Shown here in pieces: positions 50,856 to 59,912 of a stretch of 64,000 nucleotides of DNA; positions within the stretch are counted from its first letter, which is position 1, and every line of letters starts with the position of its first letter. The notes beneath the pieces are model-generated. The model saw only the letters and a program-made list of their open reading frames with translations. It did no database searches and was not told the DNA's origin. Position numbers and translations under genes: made by a program. Origin of the DNA: Methylobacterium platani (GTDB lineage: Bacteria > Pseudomonadota > Alphaproteobacteria > Rhizobiales > Beijerinckiaceae); contig NZ_LWHQ01000035.1 of NCBI RefSeq assembly GCF_001653715.1, positions 1 through 64,000 of the forward strand, read 5' to 3'.

Positions 50856-53603
50856 ATGGCGCATGAGGCGACGCGGGCCGGCTGGCGCGCCGCGGTCGCG
50901 CGCCTGCTCGGGAGCGGGCGCGCCGCGCGGCGGCTCGCCGGCTGCCCCGACCTCGTCGCCGAGATCGATCGCACGGGGCGCGTCGTCTTCGCCTCCGCGG
51001 CCTGCCGCGCGCTGACCGGCCGCGCGCCCGGCGCCCTCGCGGGCCGGCCCCTGGCGGAGCTGGTCCATCCGGAGGACCGCGCCGGCGTCGCGGCGCTCAT
51101 GGCCGGCGGCGGTGCCCTGGTGCATCGCCTGGCCCATGCGGACGGGCGCTGGCTGTGGGTCGAGACCCGGGCCTCCGCGCCGGGACCGCGCGCGGGATCG
51201 GCGGTCGTCGCGACGATCCGCGACGCCGCGGCGCGCCAGGACGTCGAGGCCGCGCTGCGGGCGAGCCGGGCGCATTACCGGGCGCTCGCCGACACGCTGC
51301 CCCAGCTCGTCTGGATGGAGCGCACCGATACCGGCGAGACCGTCTACGCCAACCCGGCCTTCGAGCGCTATTTCGACGGGATCGGACCGGGCCGGGCGCT
51401 GCGGGAGGAGCGCTGCCACCCGGACGACCGCCCGCGGATCGAGGCGGCGCTGGCGCAAGGCGGCAGCGGCGAGGCCCAGGGCCGCCTGCGCGACCGCACC
51501 GGCGCCTATCGCTGGCACCAGCTCTCGTTCCAGCCGCTGCGCAAGGACGACCGGCTGCTCGGCTGGCTCGGCTCGGCCCTCGACATCGACGAGATCCTGG
51601 CCGCCCGCAAGGCGCTGGAGGAGACCGGCGACCTGCTGCGGCTCGCGCAGGATGCCGCCGGCGCCGGCCTGTTCGACCTCGACCTCGTCACCCGCGAGAT
51701 CATCCTGGCCCCCGAGAGCGCGCGGCTGCACGGGCTTCCGGGCGACCGGCCGGCGGTGCTCGCGCTCGGCGCCTGGCTGCGGCGGCTGGCGCCGCCGGAC
51801 CGCAAGCCGGCGCTCGAGGCCCTGCGCGGGGCCGTGGCCGGCGGCGGCACCTTCGACATCGCCTTCCGGGTCGTGCTCCCCGGCGGCACGCGCTGGATCC
51901 AGGCGATCGGCCGGCTCGGCCGCGATCCCGCCGGCCGGGCCCTGCGGGTCACCGGCCTCAACCTCGACATCTCGGCCCGCAAGGACGCGGAGGCCGGGCT
52001 CGTCGCCGCGAAGGCCGCCGCAGAGGCCGCGAAAGCCGCCGCCGAGCGGGCCAACGCCGCCAAGACCGACTTCCTGTCGGCGATGAGCCACGAGATCCGC
52101 ACCCCCCTCAACGCGGTGATCGGCTTCACCGGCCTGCTGGCGCAGGCGGACGGCCTGGAGCCGGAGCTGAGGCGCTACGCCGCCCTCGCCCGCGCCTCGG
52201 CCGGCGGCCTGCTCACCCTCGTCAACGACATCCTCGACTTCTCCTCGGTCGAGGCCGGTGCGGTGTCCCTGCGCGGCGATCCGTTCGCGATCGAGGCCCT
52301 GGCCGAGGGCTGCCTCGGCGTCGTCGGTGCGGCGGCGGCGGCCAAGGACCTCGCGGTGACGAGCGCCATCGACGCGAGCCTGCCGCGCCGCCTCGTCGGC
52401 GACGAGGGCCGCCTGCGCCAGATCCTCCTCAACCTCCTCAACAACGCGGTGAAGTTCACGCCGCGCGGCAGCGTCGCCCTCGCCCTGCGCCACGAGGGCA
52501 GCGGCCGGGACGGCGAGCGCATCCGCTTCAGCGTCGCCGATACCGGCATCGGCATCCCGGCCGACAAGCAGGGCCGGCTGTTCGAGCGCTTCTCGCAGGT
52601 CGACAGCTCGATCCGCCGCGACTACGGCGGCACCGGCCTCGGGCTCGCGATCAGCCGCCGCCTCGTCGAGGCGATGGGCGGCGAGATCGGGGTGATCTCG
52701 GAGGCCGGCCGCGGCGCGACCTTCTGGTTCACCCTGACCCTGCCCCGGGCAGGAGACCGGGCAGGAGACCGGGCAAGCGATCAGGCCGCGCCGGAGGCCC
52801 GCGCCGCGGCGCCGGGCCGCCCCGGCCGCCTCCTCCTCGTCGAGGACATCGAGGTGAACCGCGAGCTCGCCTGCCTGATGCTGCGGGCCGCCGGCCATTC
52901 CGTCGACGTCGCCACGGACGGGTTCCAGGCGGTGCGCGCCGTCGAGGCCGGCGCCTACGACCTCGTGCTGATGGACGTGCAGATGCCGGGCCTCGACGGC
53001 ACGATGGCGACCCGGCTGATCCGCTGCCTGCCCGGTGCGGCCGCGCGGGTGCCGGTGGTCGCCATGACCGCCAACGTGCTGCCCGACCAGGTCCAGTCGT
53101 TCCGCGATGCCGGGATGGACGACCATCTCGGCAAGCCGTTCACCCCGGCCGAACTGACGGCCGTCCTCGCCCGCTGGCTCGACCGCGCCCCGGCCGCGCC
53201 GGCCGAGGACGAGCCCGCCGCCTTCGACCAGACGCTCTACGACGGGGTGCGCGCCGTCCTGCCGCCGGAGGCGGTCGGCCGCCTCCTCGGCCACCTCGCC
53301 GAGCAGGTCACCGGGGCGCTCGCCGGGGAGGGCGGCGAGGCGGCGGAGCGGGCGCGGCTGCGCTTCGAGGCGCACGGCCTCGTCTCGGCCGCCGGCATGC
53401 TCGGCTTCGCGGCGCTCTCCCGGGCCTGCGCCGCGCTCGAAGCCTGCGGCGAGGACGAGGTCGCACGCGATGCGACGGCCTTCGCGGCGGCGCTCGCCCG
53501 CGCCCGCGCCCGCTGCACCGCGGCGGCGTTCGAGACCCGGCGCCTGCGGGCCGAGGCGGCGAACGCCACGGCGGCGCCGTCCGGCCTCGGCCTGACGGCC
53601 TAA
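50856..53603 (+). CDS. Hybrid histidine kinase with PAS, receiver and Hpt-like domains, 915 aa
   Basis: Soluble hybrid kinase. Three PAS-like modules occupy about residues 30-390. HisKA carries His near 411 (AMSHEIRTPLNAVIGF). The HATPase domain has NLLNNAVKFTPRG, DTGIGIPADKQ and GTGLGLAI. The receiver at about 660-780 has phosphoacceptor Asp near 705 (VLMDVQMPGLDG) and KPFTPAEL. The C-terminal 120 residues look like an Hpt module: the His of AHGLVSAAGMLGF is kept but the usual Lys-Gly after it is not. No transmembrane segments. The start at 50856 has GGAG nine bases upstream. It could be the phosphorelay kinase for a partner elsewhere. Confidence 0.93.
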   Translation: MAHEATRAGWRAAVARLLGSGRAARRLAGCPDLVAEIDRTGRVVFASAACRALTGRAPGALAGRPLAELVHPEDRAGVAALMAGGGALVHRLAHADGRWLWVETRASAPGPRAGSAVVATIRDAAARQDVEAALRASRAHYRALADTLPQLVWMERTDTGETVYANPAFERYFDGIGPGRALREERCHPDDRPRIEAALAQGGSGEAQGRLRDRTGAYRWHQLSFQPLRKDDRLLGWLGSALDIDEILAARKALEETGDLLRLAQDAAGAGLFDLDLVTREIILAPESARLHGLPGDRPAVLALGAWLRRLAPPDRKPALEALRGAVAGGGTFDIAFRVVLPGGTRWIQAIGRLGRDPAGRALRVTGLNLDISARKDAEAGLVAAKAAAEAAKAAAERANAAKTDFLSAMSHEIRTPLNAVIGFTGLLAQADGLEPELRRYAALARASAGGLLTLVNDILDFSSVEAGAVSLRGDPFAIEALAEGCLGVVGAAAAAKDLAVTSAIDASLPRRLVGDEGRLRQILLNLLNNAVKFTPRGSVALALRHEGSGRDGERIRFSVADTGIGIPADKQGRLFERFSQVDSSIRRDYGGTGLGLAISRRLVEAMGGEIGVISEAGRGATFWFTLTLPRAGDRAGDRASDQAAPEARAAAPGRPGRLLLVEDIEVNRELACLMLRAAGHSVDVATDGFQAVRAVEAGAYDLVLMDVQMPGLDGTMATRLIRCLPGAAARVPVVAMTANVLPDQVQSFRDAGMDDHLGKPFTPAELTAVLARWLDRAPAAPAEDEPAAFDQTLYDGVRAVLPPEAVGRLLGHLAEQVTGALAGEGGEAAERARLRFEAHGLVSAAGMLGFAALSRACAALEACGEDEVARDATAFAAALARARARCTAAAFETRRLRAEAANATAAPSGLGLTA

Positions 53604-54106
53604 GGCGTGCGGGCGGGGAGGGGCGTGAAGTCCGGGAGTAGTCGCCCTGCGCGAGACAAGAATCGTGTCGGGCTGCCACGGCATTCCCAAGTCGAACGCT
53701 CCCCCTCTCCCGTCCGGGAGAGGCGTCGGGGGTGAGGTTGGCTCGGCTTCAGAATGACGCTTCGACGGTGGAGCTGCGCAGCTCGACAGTTCGTGTTCGT
53801 TGCGAAAACCGCACCACCCTCACCCCTACCCCTCTCCCACACGGGAGAGGGGATCCCGCGACATCCTGGAAGCTTGGCTGGAGCTAGGCGGACAGCCCCG
53901 GGAAGCGTTTCCCCGCCTACCCCGCCGCGGCTGTGGACGCGGGCCGGCGGCAGGCTTGACTCGCCCCGTCCAGGATTCTTTTCCGATCGAAATTATCCTG
54001 AATGTCGTAAGACTTAATCGGACGGGATGCGGCCCGTCCCGGCAAGGTCCGCTTAAGGATGCGGGCCCGATCCTGCCGGCGTTGCAAGGTCTCGTGGCGT
54101 ATCGAC
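53604..54106. other. 503-base intergenic region upstream of the cellulose operon
   Basis: No gene supported. The middle is a composite REP-like element (53702-53860). The last 150 bases include a less GC-rich part (GATCGAAATTATCCTGAATGTCGTAAGACTTAATC) that may contain the bcs promoter. Confidence 0.6.
53702..53860. repeat. Composite REP-like element, copy B
   Basis: The left palindrome, 53702-53740 (CCCTCTCCC / GGGAGAGG, then GGGGGTGAGG), and the right palindrome, 53815-53860 (CACCCTCACCCCTACCCCTCTCCC / GGGAGAGGGG, then ATCCCGCG), face each other. The 74-base spacer resembles that of copy A at 71-266 (for example GGCTTCAG and AAAACCG/AGAACCG). The right palindrome lacks the 35-base insertion seen in copy A. 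Confidence 0.8.
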
Positions 54107-54850
54107 ATGCACCGCATTCCCGTCCGTGCCGCGTTCCGGCGCGGCTCCCTCCGCTGCGTCCTGGCGGCGGCCGCCCTCGGCGGCCGGCCGGCGCTGGCGG
54201 CCGACTGGTACACGGGCACCGAGCCGGCCGCCCCGCAGGAGGCCTGGATCGTCTCGGTCGACACCTCGGCGACCGTCAGCTCGCAGGGCTCGCAATTCGC
54301 CGGCGCCACCGCCACCGCGGCGCCGGCCGGCACCCTCCTGACCAGCGGCCTGCGCCTGCGGGCCGACACGCTGATCGGCTCGTACCGGGCCGGGACCGGG
54401 CTCGGCCAGCAGGCGGAGGCCGCCGCGATGATCGGCTACGGCTGGGTCTGGCCGGAGGCGGTGCTGTCGGCCTTCGTCGGCCTCACCATGCGCCGCAACG
54501 AGGTGCCGGGGCTGGAGGCGAGCGTGCGCAATGCCGGCGGCCTGAAGGCGGCGCTCGACCTCTACGCCCGGCCGACCCCCGACACGATGGTGCACGCCAC
54601 CGGCACCTATGCGAGCACCTTCAACGCCTATTACGGCCGGCTGCGGGGCGGCGTCGCGGTGATGGGCGGCTTCCTCGGGCCCGAGGCCGCGCTGCTCGGC
54701 GACGACTACTACCGGCAGTGGCGCCTCGGCGCCCATTGGAGCGGGTTCCAGCTCGGCGCGCTGCAATTCGGCGTCGCGGCCGGCTACCTCCACGACCAGA
54801 CCCGCAAGGGCGGCCTCTACACCACCGTCGACATGCGGGCGGGGTTCTGA
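54107..54850 (+). CDS. bcsS: Cellulose biosynthesis protein BcsS, 247 aa
   Basis: Exported protein with a signal peptide (about residues 1-30, cleaved after an ALAA-type site). The mature part is a repetitive beta-rich chain: alternating strands, Gly/Ala-rich turns, and a C-terminal TTVDMRAGF ending in Phe, as for an outer-membrane barrel. BcsS-family proteins are encoded with bcsA/bcsB in Rhizobiales, and their precise role is not settled. The position directly before bcsA, with a 1-base stop/start overlap, supports this assignment. The start at 54107 gives the signal peptide. Confidence 0.85.
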   Translation: MHRIPVRAAFRRGSLRCVLAAAALGGRPALAADWYTGTEPAAPQEAWIVSVDTSATVSSQGSQFAGATATAAPAGTLLTSGLRLRADTLIGSYRAGTGLGQQAEAAAMIGYGWVWPEAVLSAFVGLTMRRNEVPGLEASVRNAGGLKAALDLYARPTPDTMVHATGTYASTFNAYYGRLRGGVAVMGGFLGPEAALLGDDYYRQWRLGAHWSGFQLGALQFGVAAGYLHDQTRKGGLYTTVDMRAGF

Positions 54851-57618
54851 TGGCCGCAGGTCTCCGCTGGCTCGCCTGGGGCGTCTCGGCGCTCCTCACG
54901 GTCGGGCTCCTCGTCCAGCCGGTCGGGCCGGAGGCGCAGGCCTGGCTCTGCGGCGGCGCCTGCGCCGGCATGGTGGCGCTGTGGCTGCTGGCGCCCCGCC
55001 GCGGCCTGCCGCGGCTCGCCTTCCTGGCGCTCGGGACGCTGGTGGTGATCCGCTACGTCTACTGGCGCCTCACCGGCACGCTGCCCTCCCTCGACGACCC
55101 GGTCGGTCTCGGCTGCGGGCTCGTGCTGCTCGGCGCCGAACTGTACTGCGTGCTGATCCTGGCGGTCAGCCTCGTCGTCAACGCCGACCCGCTGGTGCGC
55201 GAGAGCGTGCCGCTGCCCGCCGCCGCCGACCTGCCCGCCGTCGACGTGCTGGTCCCGAGCTACAACGAGCCGACCGCGATCCTCGGCGTCACCCTCGCGG
55301 CGGCGCTGAATCTCGACTACCCGGCCGGCAAGCTGACGGTCTGGCTCCTCGACGACGGCGGCACCGACCAGAAATGCGCCGACCCGGATCCCGTCCGGGC
55401 GGCCGCGGCCCGGGCGCGCCGGGCCGAGCTGCAGGCGCTCTGCGCCGCGCTCGGCGCCCGCTACGTGACGCGCGCCCGCAACGAGCACGCCAAGGCCGGC
55501 AACCTCAACAACGGGCTCTGCGCCTCCCGCGCCGGGATCGTGCTGGTGCTCGACGCCGACCACGCGCCGTTCCGCAGCTTCCTGACCGAGACCGTCGGGC
55601 TGTTCGCGCAGGACCCGTCGCTGTTCCTGGTCCAGACCCCGCACGTCTTCCTCAACCCGGACCCGGTCGAGCGGAATCTGCGCACCTTCGCCCGCATGCC
55701 GTCCGAGAACGAGATGTTCTACGGCGTGACCCAGGCCGGGCTCGACAAGTGGAACGGCTCGTTCTTCTGCGGCTCGGCGGCGCTCCTGCGCCGCAGCGCC
55801 CTCGACGCCGTCGGCGGCTTCTCCGGCATCACCATCACGGAGGATTGCGAGACCGCCCTCGACCTGCACGGCCGGGGCTGGACCAGCGCCTATGTGGGCC
55901 AGCCCCTGATCGCCGGCCTGCAGCCCGAGAGCCTGGCCGACTTCATCGGCCAGCGTGCCCGCTGGTGCCAGGGCATGATCCAGATCCTGCTGCTGAAGAA
56001 TCCCCTGACCAAGCCGGGCCTCAGCCCGATCCAGCGGCTCGCCTACCTGTCGAGCATGACGTTCTGGTTCTTCCCGCTGCCGCGGCTGGTCTTCATGCTC
56101 GCGCCGCTGCTGCACATCTTCTTCGACGTCAAGATCTTCGTCTCGTCGGTCGACGAGGCCCTGGCCTACACGGCGACCTACATCGTCGCCAACCTGATGA
56201 TCCAGAACTACCTCTACGGCCACGTACGCTGGCCGTTCGTGTCCGAGCTCTACGAGTACGTCCAGGGCGTCTTCCTGGTGCGCTCGATCGCCTCGGTCGT
56301 CGCCTCGCCCCGGCGCCCGAGCTTCTCGGTCACCGCCAAGGGCGCGGGCCTGGAGCACGACCACCTCTCGGCCCTGGCCTGGCCGTTCTTCGCGATCTTC
56401 GCCGCGCTGGCCGCCGGCTGCGGCATGGCGGCGTGGCGCTACCTCTACGAGCCGGGCGTCACCAGCCTGATGCTCGTCGTCGGCCTGTGGTGCGCCTTCA
56501 ACCTGGTGATCGCCGGCGTCGCGCTCGGCGTCGTGGCGGAGCGCCGCCAGGACGAGCGCAGCCCGAGCCTGCCGGTCGACCGGCCGGCCCTGGCGGAGAT
56601 CGGGGCCGCTCAGGAGGCGGTGCAGGAAATCCCCGTCACGGTGGTGCGGATGAGCGCCGAGGCCGCGACCCTGCGCCGGGCCGACGGCGCCCCCTTCCCG
56701 GCGATGCGCGACGGCGGCGTGCTGCGGGCCGGGCCGGGCCCGGGCCTGCGCTTCACCCTGTCGGCGGCGCCCGAGCCGGCCCTGAGGGTCGTCGCCTTCG
56801 CGCCCCTCGCCGCCGCCGATTACGGCACCGTCGCCGGCCTGATGTACGGCGAGGCCGGCGCCCTGCGGGGCTTCCTCGGGCAGCGCCGGCGCCACCGCGA
56901 CCTCGTCACCGGCACGCTGCGCTTCCTCGCCTGGGGCCTCGCCGAGCCGGTGCGGGCCCTGTCCTATCTCGGCAAGGCCGCGCCGCCCGCTCCGCCGGCC
57001 GCCGTGGCGCCGGCAATCCCGCCCGGCGACAGCCCGGCTCTCGCCCCTGCGGCGCTGCCGTCCCTCGCTCCCGCGGAGCTGTCGGTCCCCGCATCCGCCG
57101 CCCCGGCATCCCTCGCATCCGCGGCTGCGCCGCCCGTCGCCCGCGAGGCGGCCGAGCCGACGCCGCAGCGGATCCTCGCCGACGAGATCGCCCGCGAGCG
57201 TCCCTTGTCCGCTCCCGCCATCGTGCCCGCGACGGCGCCCGTCGCCGCGGCGCCTCCCGCGCTCGCCTCCGTCGTGCCGGAACCGGTCGTCGCCCCGGCG
57301 GCGATCCGGGTGGACCGGATCGCCGCGCCCGGGCTCGCCGCTCCGCCGGCGGCGGCGGTCGACGAAGCGGCCTGGCGGGACGCCGTCGCCGGCCTGCTCG
57401 CGGCCGCCCCCGAACCCGCCGACGCGCTCCGCGCCGAGCCGCCCGCCCTCGACGCGGCGGCCTGGGCCGAGAGCATCCGGGCCCTCGCGGGCGCCGGGAC
57501 GGTTCCCGTGCCCCTCGCGCCGCCGCACCGCGCCCCGCCGGTCGCCCCGGCCGGGGATGCCCGCGACGTGATCGCGGCCTTGCACGCCGCGCTCGAAGCC
57601 GCGCGCAGCGCCGCCTGA
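54850..57618 (+). CDS. bcsA: Cellulose synthase catalytic subunit BcsA, 922 aa, degenerate PilZ motif
   Basis: Processive GT2 enzyme polymerising UDP-glucose into beta-1,4-glucan and moving the chain across the inner membrane. The catalytic motifs are complete: DDG at 168-170, DAD at 235-237, TED at 330-332, QRARW at 368-372, and the gating-loop FSVTAK at 492-497. About eight transmembrane segments flank them. The following PilZ-like region (about 565-690) lacks the c-di-GMP residues: where RxxxR is expected it reads RRQDERSPSL, and where DxSxxG is expected it reads VRMSAEAA. Residues about 690-922 are an unusual Ala/Pro-rich tail. It overlaps bcsS by one base and is followed by bcsB. Confidence 0.95.
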   Translation: MAAGLRWLAWGVSALLTVGLLVQPVGPEAQAWLCGGACAGMVALWLLAPRRGLPRLAFLALGTLVVIRYVYWRLTGTLPSLDDPVGLGCGLVLLGAELYCVLILAVSLVVNADPLVRESVPLPAAADLPAVDVLVPSYNEPTAILGVTLAAALNLDYPAGKLTVWLLDDGGTDQKCADPDPVRAAAARARRAELQALCAALGARYVTRARNEHAKAGNLNNGLCASRAGIVLVLDADHAPFRSFLTETVGLFAQDPSLFLVQTPHVFLNPDPVERNLRTFARMPSENEMFYGVTQAGLDKWNGSFFCGSAALLRRSALDAVGGFSGITITEDCETALDLHGRGWTSAYVGQPLIAGLQPESLADFIGQRARWCQGMIQILLLKNPLTKPGLSPIQRLAYLSSMTFWFFPLPRLVFMLAPLLHIFFDVKIFVSSVDEALAYTATYIVANLMIQNYLYGHVRWPFVSELYEYVQGVFLVRSIASVVASPRRPSFSVTAKGAGLEHDHLSALAWPFFAIFAALAAGCGMAAWRYLYEPGVTSLMLVVGLWCAFNLVIAGVALGVVAERRQDERSPSLPVDRPALAEIGAAQEAVQEIPVTVVRMSAEAATLRRADGAPFPAMRDGGVLRAGPGPGLRFTLSAAPEPALRVVAFAPLAAADYGTVAGLMYGEAGALRGFLGQRRRHRDLVTGTLRFLAWGLAEPVRALSYLGKAAPPAPPAAVAPAIPPGDSPALAPAALPSLAPAELSVPASAAPASLASAAAPPVAREAAEPTPQRILADEIARERPLSAPAIVPATAPVAAAPPALASVVPEPVVAPAAIRVDRIAAPGLAAPPAAAVDEAAWRDAVAGLLAAAPEPADALRAEPPALDAAAWAESIRALAGAGTVPVPLAPPHRAPPVAPAGDARDVIAALHAALEAARSAA

Positions 57619-57632
57619 GGAGAGCCCGTCCG

Positions 57633-59912
57633 ATGCGCATCCTCCTCGTGCCGATGCTCGGCGCCCTCCTGTGCGGCACGCCCGCCGCGGGCCAGACCTT
57701 CTCGGGATTCGGGCCGACCCCGACGATGCGGCTGCCGGGCGCCCCCGTCGCCCCGCCGCCCGCTGCCGCACCCGCCGCTGCCGCTCCGGCCCTGCGGCGG
57801 CTCCCCGCGGTCGCGGCCCCGCTGCGGCTGTGGGGCGAGACCGGCACCCTGACCTGGCCGGTCTTCGTCACCGCCGCCGAGGCGCGGGCCGGCGGCCGGT
57901 TCCAGGTCGGCACCCTGTCGGCGATCTCGGTGCTGCCGGAGGTGTCGCGCCTGCGGGTGAGCCTCAACGGCGCCGAGATCGGGCGCGCGGGCCTCGACGG
58001 CGCCCGCGGCCTGACGCTCGCCGGCGTCGCGGTCCCGCCGGGCGCCCTGCGCCCCGGCTTCAACGCCCTGACGGTCGCGGTCGAGCAGCGCCACCGCGTC
58101 GACTGCTCGGTGGCGGCGACCTACGAGCTGTGGACCCAGATCGATCCCGACACCACCGGCCTCCTCGTCGCGAGCGAGGGCGTGACCGACCTCGCCGACC
58201 TCGCCGCCGCCCGGCCCGGACCCGACGGCGCCGTGCCGATCCGGTTGATCCAGACCGGCGAGCGCCTCTCGGAGCGTCGCGTCGAGGGCCTGCTCGCCGG
58301 CGCACAGGCGCTGGCCCTCGCAGGCCGCTTCGCGCAGCCGGCCGTCGCCTTCGTGCCGGCGCCGGCGCCGGTGCCGGCGCCGGCATCGGCCGAGGCGTCG
58401 GAATCCGGCGACGGGGTCGCGCTCGCGGTCGCGCCGGCGGCCGAGCTCGCCCGCAGCCTCGACATCGCCGTCCTCGGCCCGATCACCGGCCCGCGCCTGG
58501 CCCTGCTGCCGGCGGCGCCCGGTCGCCCTCCGGTCGTCGTCGTCACGGGGACCGACGAGGCCGACGTCGCGGCGGCGCTGTCGCAGCTCTCCGGTCTCGC
58601 CGCGAGGCTCCCGGCGGGCACGCCGCAGGGCCTGGCCGCCCTGGCGGAGGCCGGCGGGCGGCCGGTCCTGGGCGGCGAGAGCCTGACCCTCGCGGATCTC
58701 GGCCACGCCGATGCGGCGGTGACCGGCCGCAGCCACCGTATCGCCCTCGCCCTCGCCCTGCCGCACGACCTCCTGGCGGCGGACTACGCCAAGATCGCCC
58801 TCGATCTCGACGCGACCTACCCGGCCGGCCTGGCGCCCGGCGCCCGGATCGGCGTCTCGATCAACGGCGAGGCGGCCGGCAGCGTCCCGCTCGGGCGGGC
58901 CGGCGGCGAGACCCTGCGGCGGCGCCGGGTGTTCCTGCCGCTGCGGCTGCTGCGGCCGGGCCTCAACCGGATCGACCTCGTGGCCGAGCTGCCCCGGGCC
59001 GGGGACGAGACCTGCGCCGCGCCGGACGGCGAGCGCCTGCACCTCGGCGCCGGCACCCGCCTGACGATTCCCGACCTCGCCCGGGTCGGCCGCCAGCCCG
59101 ACCTCGCCGCCACCGCGGCCGCGGGCTTTCCCTACCGCGGCGGCGCCGACGGACGCGCCCCGACCCTCGCGGTGCCGGCCCCCGACCGCGACACGATGGC
59201 CGCCGCCGCCACCCTAGCGACGCGCCTCGGCCTCGCGGCGGGCCACCCGATCCCCTTCGGCTTCTCGGCCGGGCGCGCGGGAATCGTCGGGCCGACCCTG
59301 GTGGTGGCCGCCGCCCGCAGCCTCGACGCGCCCCTCGCGACCGCCGCCGGCCTCGACCCCCAGGTCCTGCGCGAGGCGTGGATCCTGCGCGAGGCGTGGA
59401 CCTCGCGCGGCGACCGCCCGGCGCGGGAGGTTTCCCCGGCCGAGGCGACGGCTGCCCGGCGCCGGCTCCTGCGCCTCGGCGCGGCCCCGGGCTGCCGCGG
59501 GCCGGCCCCCCGGGCCCCCGGCCCGCACGCGCTCACCGTCTCCGAGGCCGACCTCGTCCTCGCGCAAGGGGTGACCGGACCGGCGCCGGACGACGTGCTG
59601 ACGGTGGTCGCCGCGCCGAGCCCGGCGGCCCTGAGCGAGGCCGTCGCCTGCCTCGTCCAGCCCGGGATCTGGAGCCGGGCCAGCGGCGGCCTCGCCCTGA
59701 TGGCGCCGGACGGCACGATCGCCGCGAGCCCGCTCGCGAGCACCCGCTACGTCGCCACCGCGCCGGCCTCGTTCGGCAACCTGCGCCGGGTCGCCGCCGG
59801 CTGGCTGTCGCTCAACGGCGGCGCCTACGCGGCGATGGCGCTGTTTTGCGCCGGGCTCCTCGCCGTCTCGACCCACCGGCTGGTGCGCGGCCTCGGCAGG
59901 AGGACGTCATGA
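57633..59912 (+). CDS. bcsB: Cellulose synthase periplasmic subunit BcsB, 759 aa
   Basis: Periplasmic carbohydrate-binding partner of BcsA, anchored by a C-terminal transmembrane segment (about 733-752). A signal peptide covers residues 1-20. BcsB landmarks include EQRHRVDCSVAATYELWTQID and the late GERLHLGAGTRL region. A small in-frame duplication, REAWILREAW, lies at about 585-594 and is encoded by an 18-base tandem repeat near 59365-59400. The start at 57633 follows TGAGGAGAGCCCGTCCG, 14 bases after bcsA. Its stop overlaps the bcsZ start by 4 bases (ATGA). Confidence 0.93.
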   Translation: MRILLVPMLGALLCGTPAAGQTFSGFGPTPTMRLPGAPVAPPPAAAPAAAAPALRRLPAVAAPLRLWGETGTLTWPVFVTAAEARAGGRFQVGTLSAISVLPEVSRLRVSLNGAEIGRAGLDGARGLTLAGVAVPPGALRPGFNALTVAVEQRHRVDCSVAATYELWTQIDPDTTGLLVASEGVTDLADLAAARPGPDGAVPIRLIQTGERLSERRVEGLLAGAQALALAGRFAQPAVAFVPAPAPVPAPASAEASESGDGVALAVAPAAELARSLDIAVLGPITGPRLALLPAAPGRPPVVVVTGTDEADVAAALSQLSGLAARLPAGTPQGLAALAEAGGRPVLGGESLTLADLGHADAAVTGRSHRIALALALPHDLLAADYAKIALDLDATYPAGLAPGARIGVSINGEAAGSVPLGRAGGETLRRRRVFLPLRLLRPGLNRIDLVAELPRAGDETCAAPDGERLHLGAGTRLTIPDLARVGRQPDLAATAAAGFPYRGGADGRAPTLAVPAPDRDTMAAAATLATRLGLAAGHPIPFGFSAGRAGIVGPTLVVAAARSLDAPLATAAGLDPQVLREAWILREAWTSRGDRPAREVSPAEATAARRRLLRLGAAPGCRGPAPRAPGPHALTVSEADLVLAQGVTGPAPDDVLTVVAAPSPAALSEAVACLVQPGIWSRASGGLALMAPDGTIAASPLASTRYVATAPASFGNLRRVAAGWLSLNGGAYAAMALFCAGLLAVSTHRLVRGLGRRTS

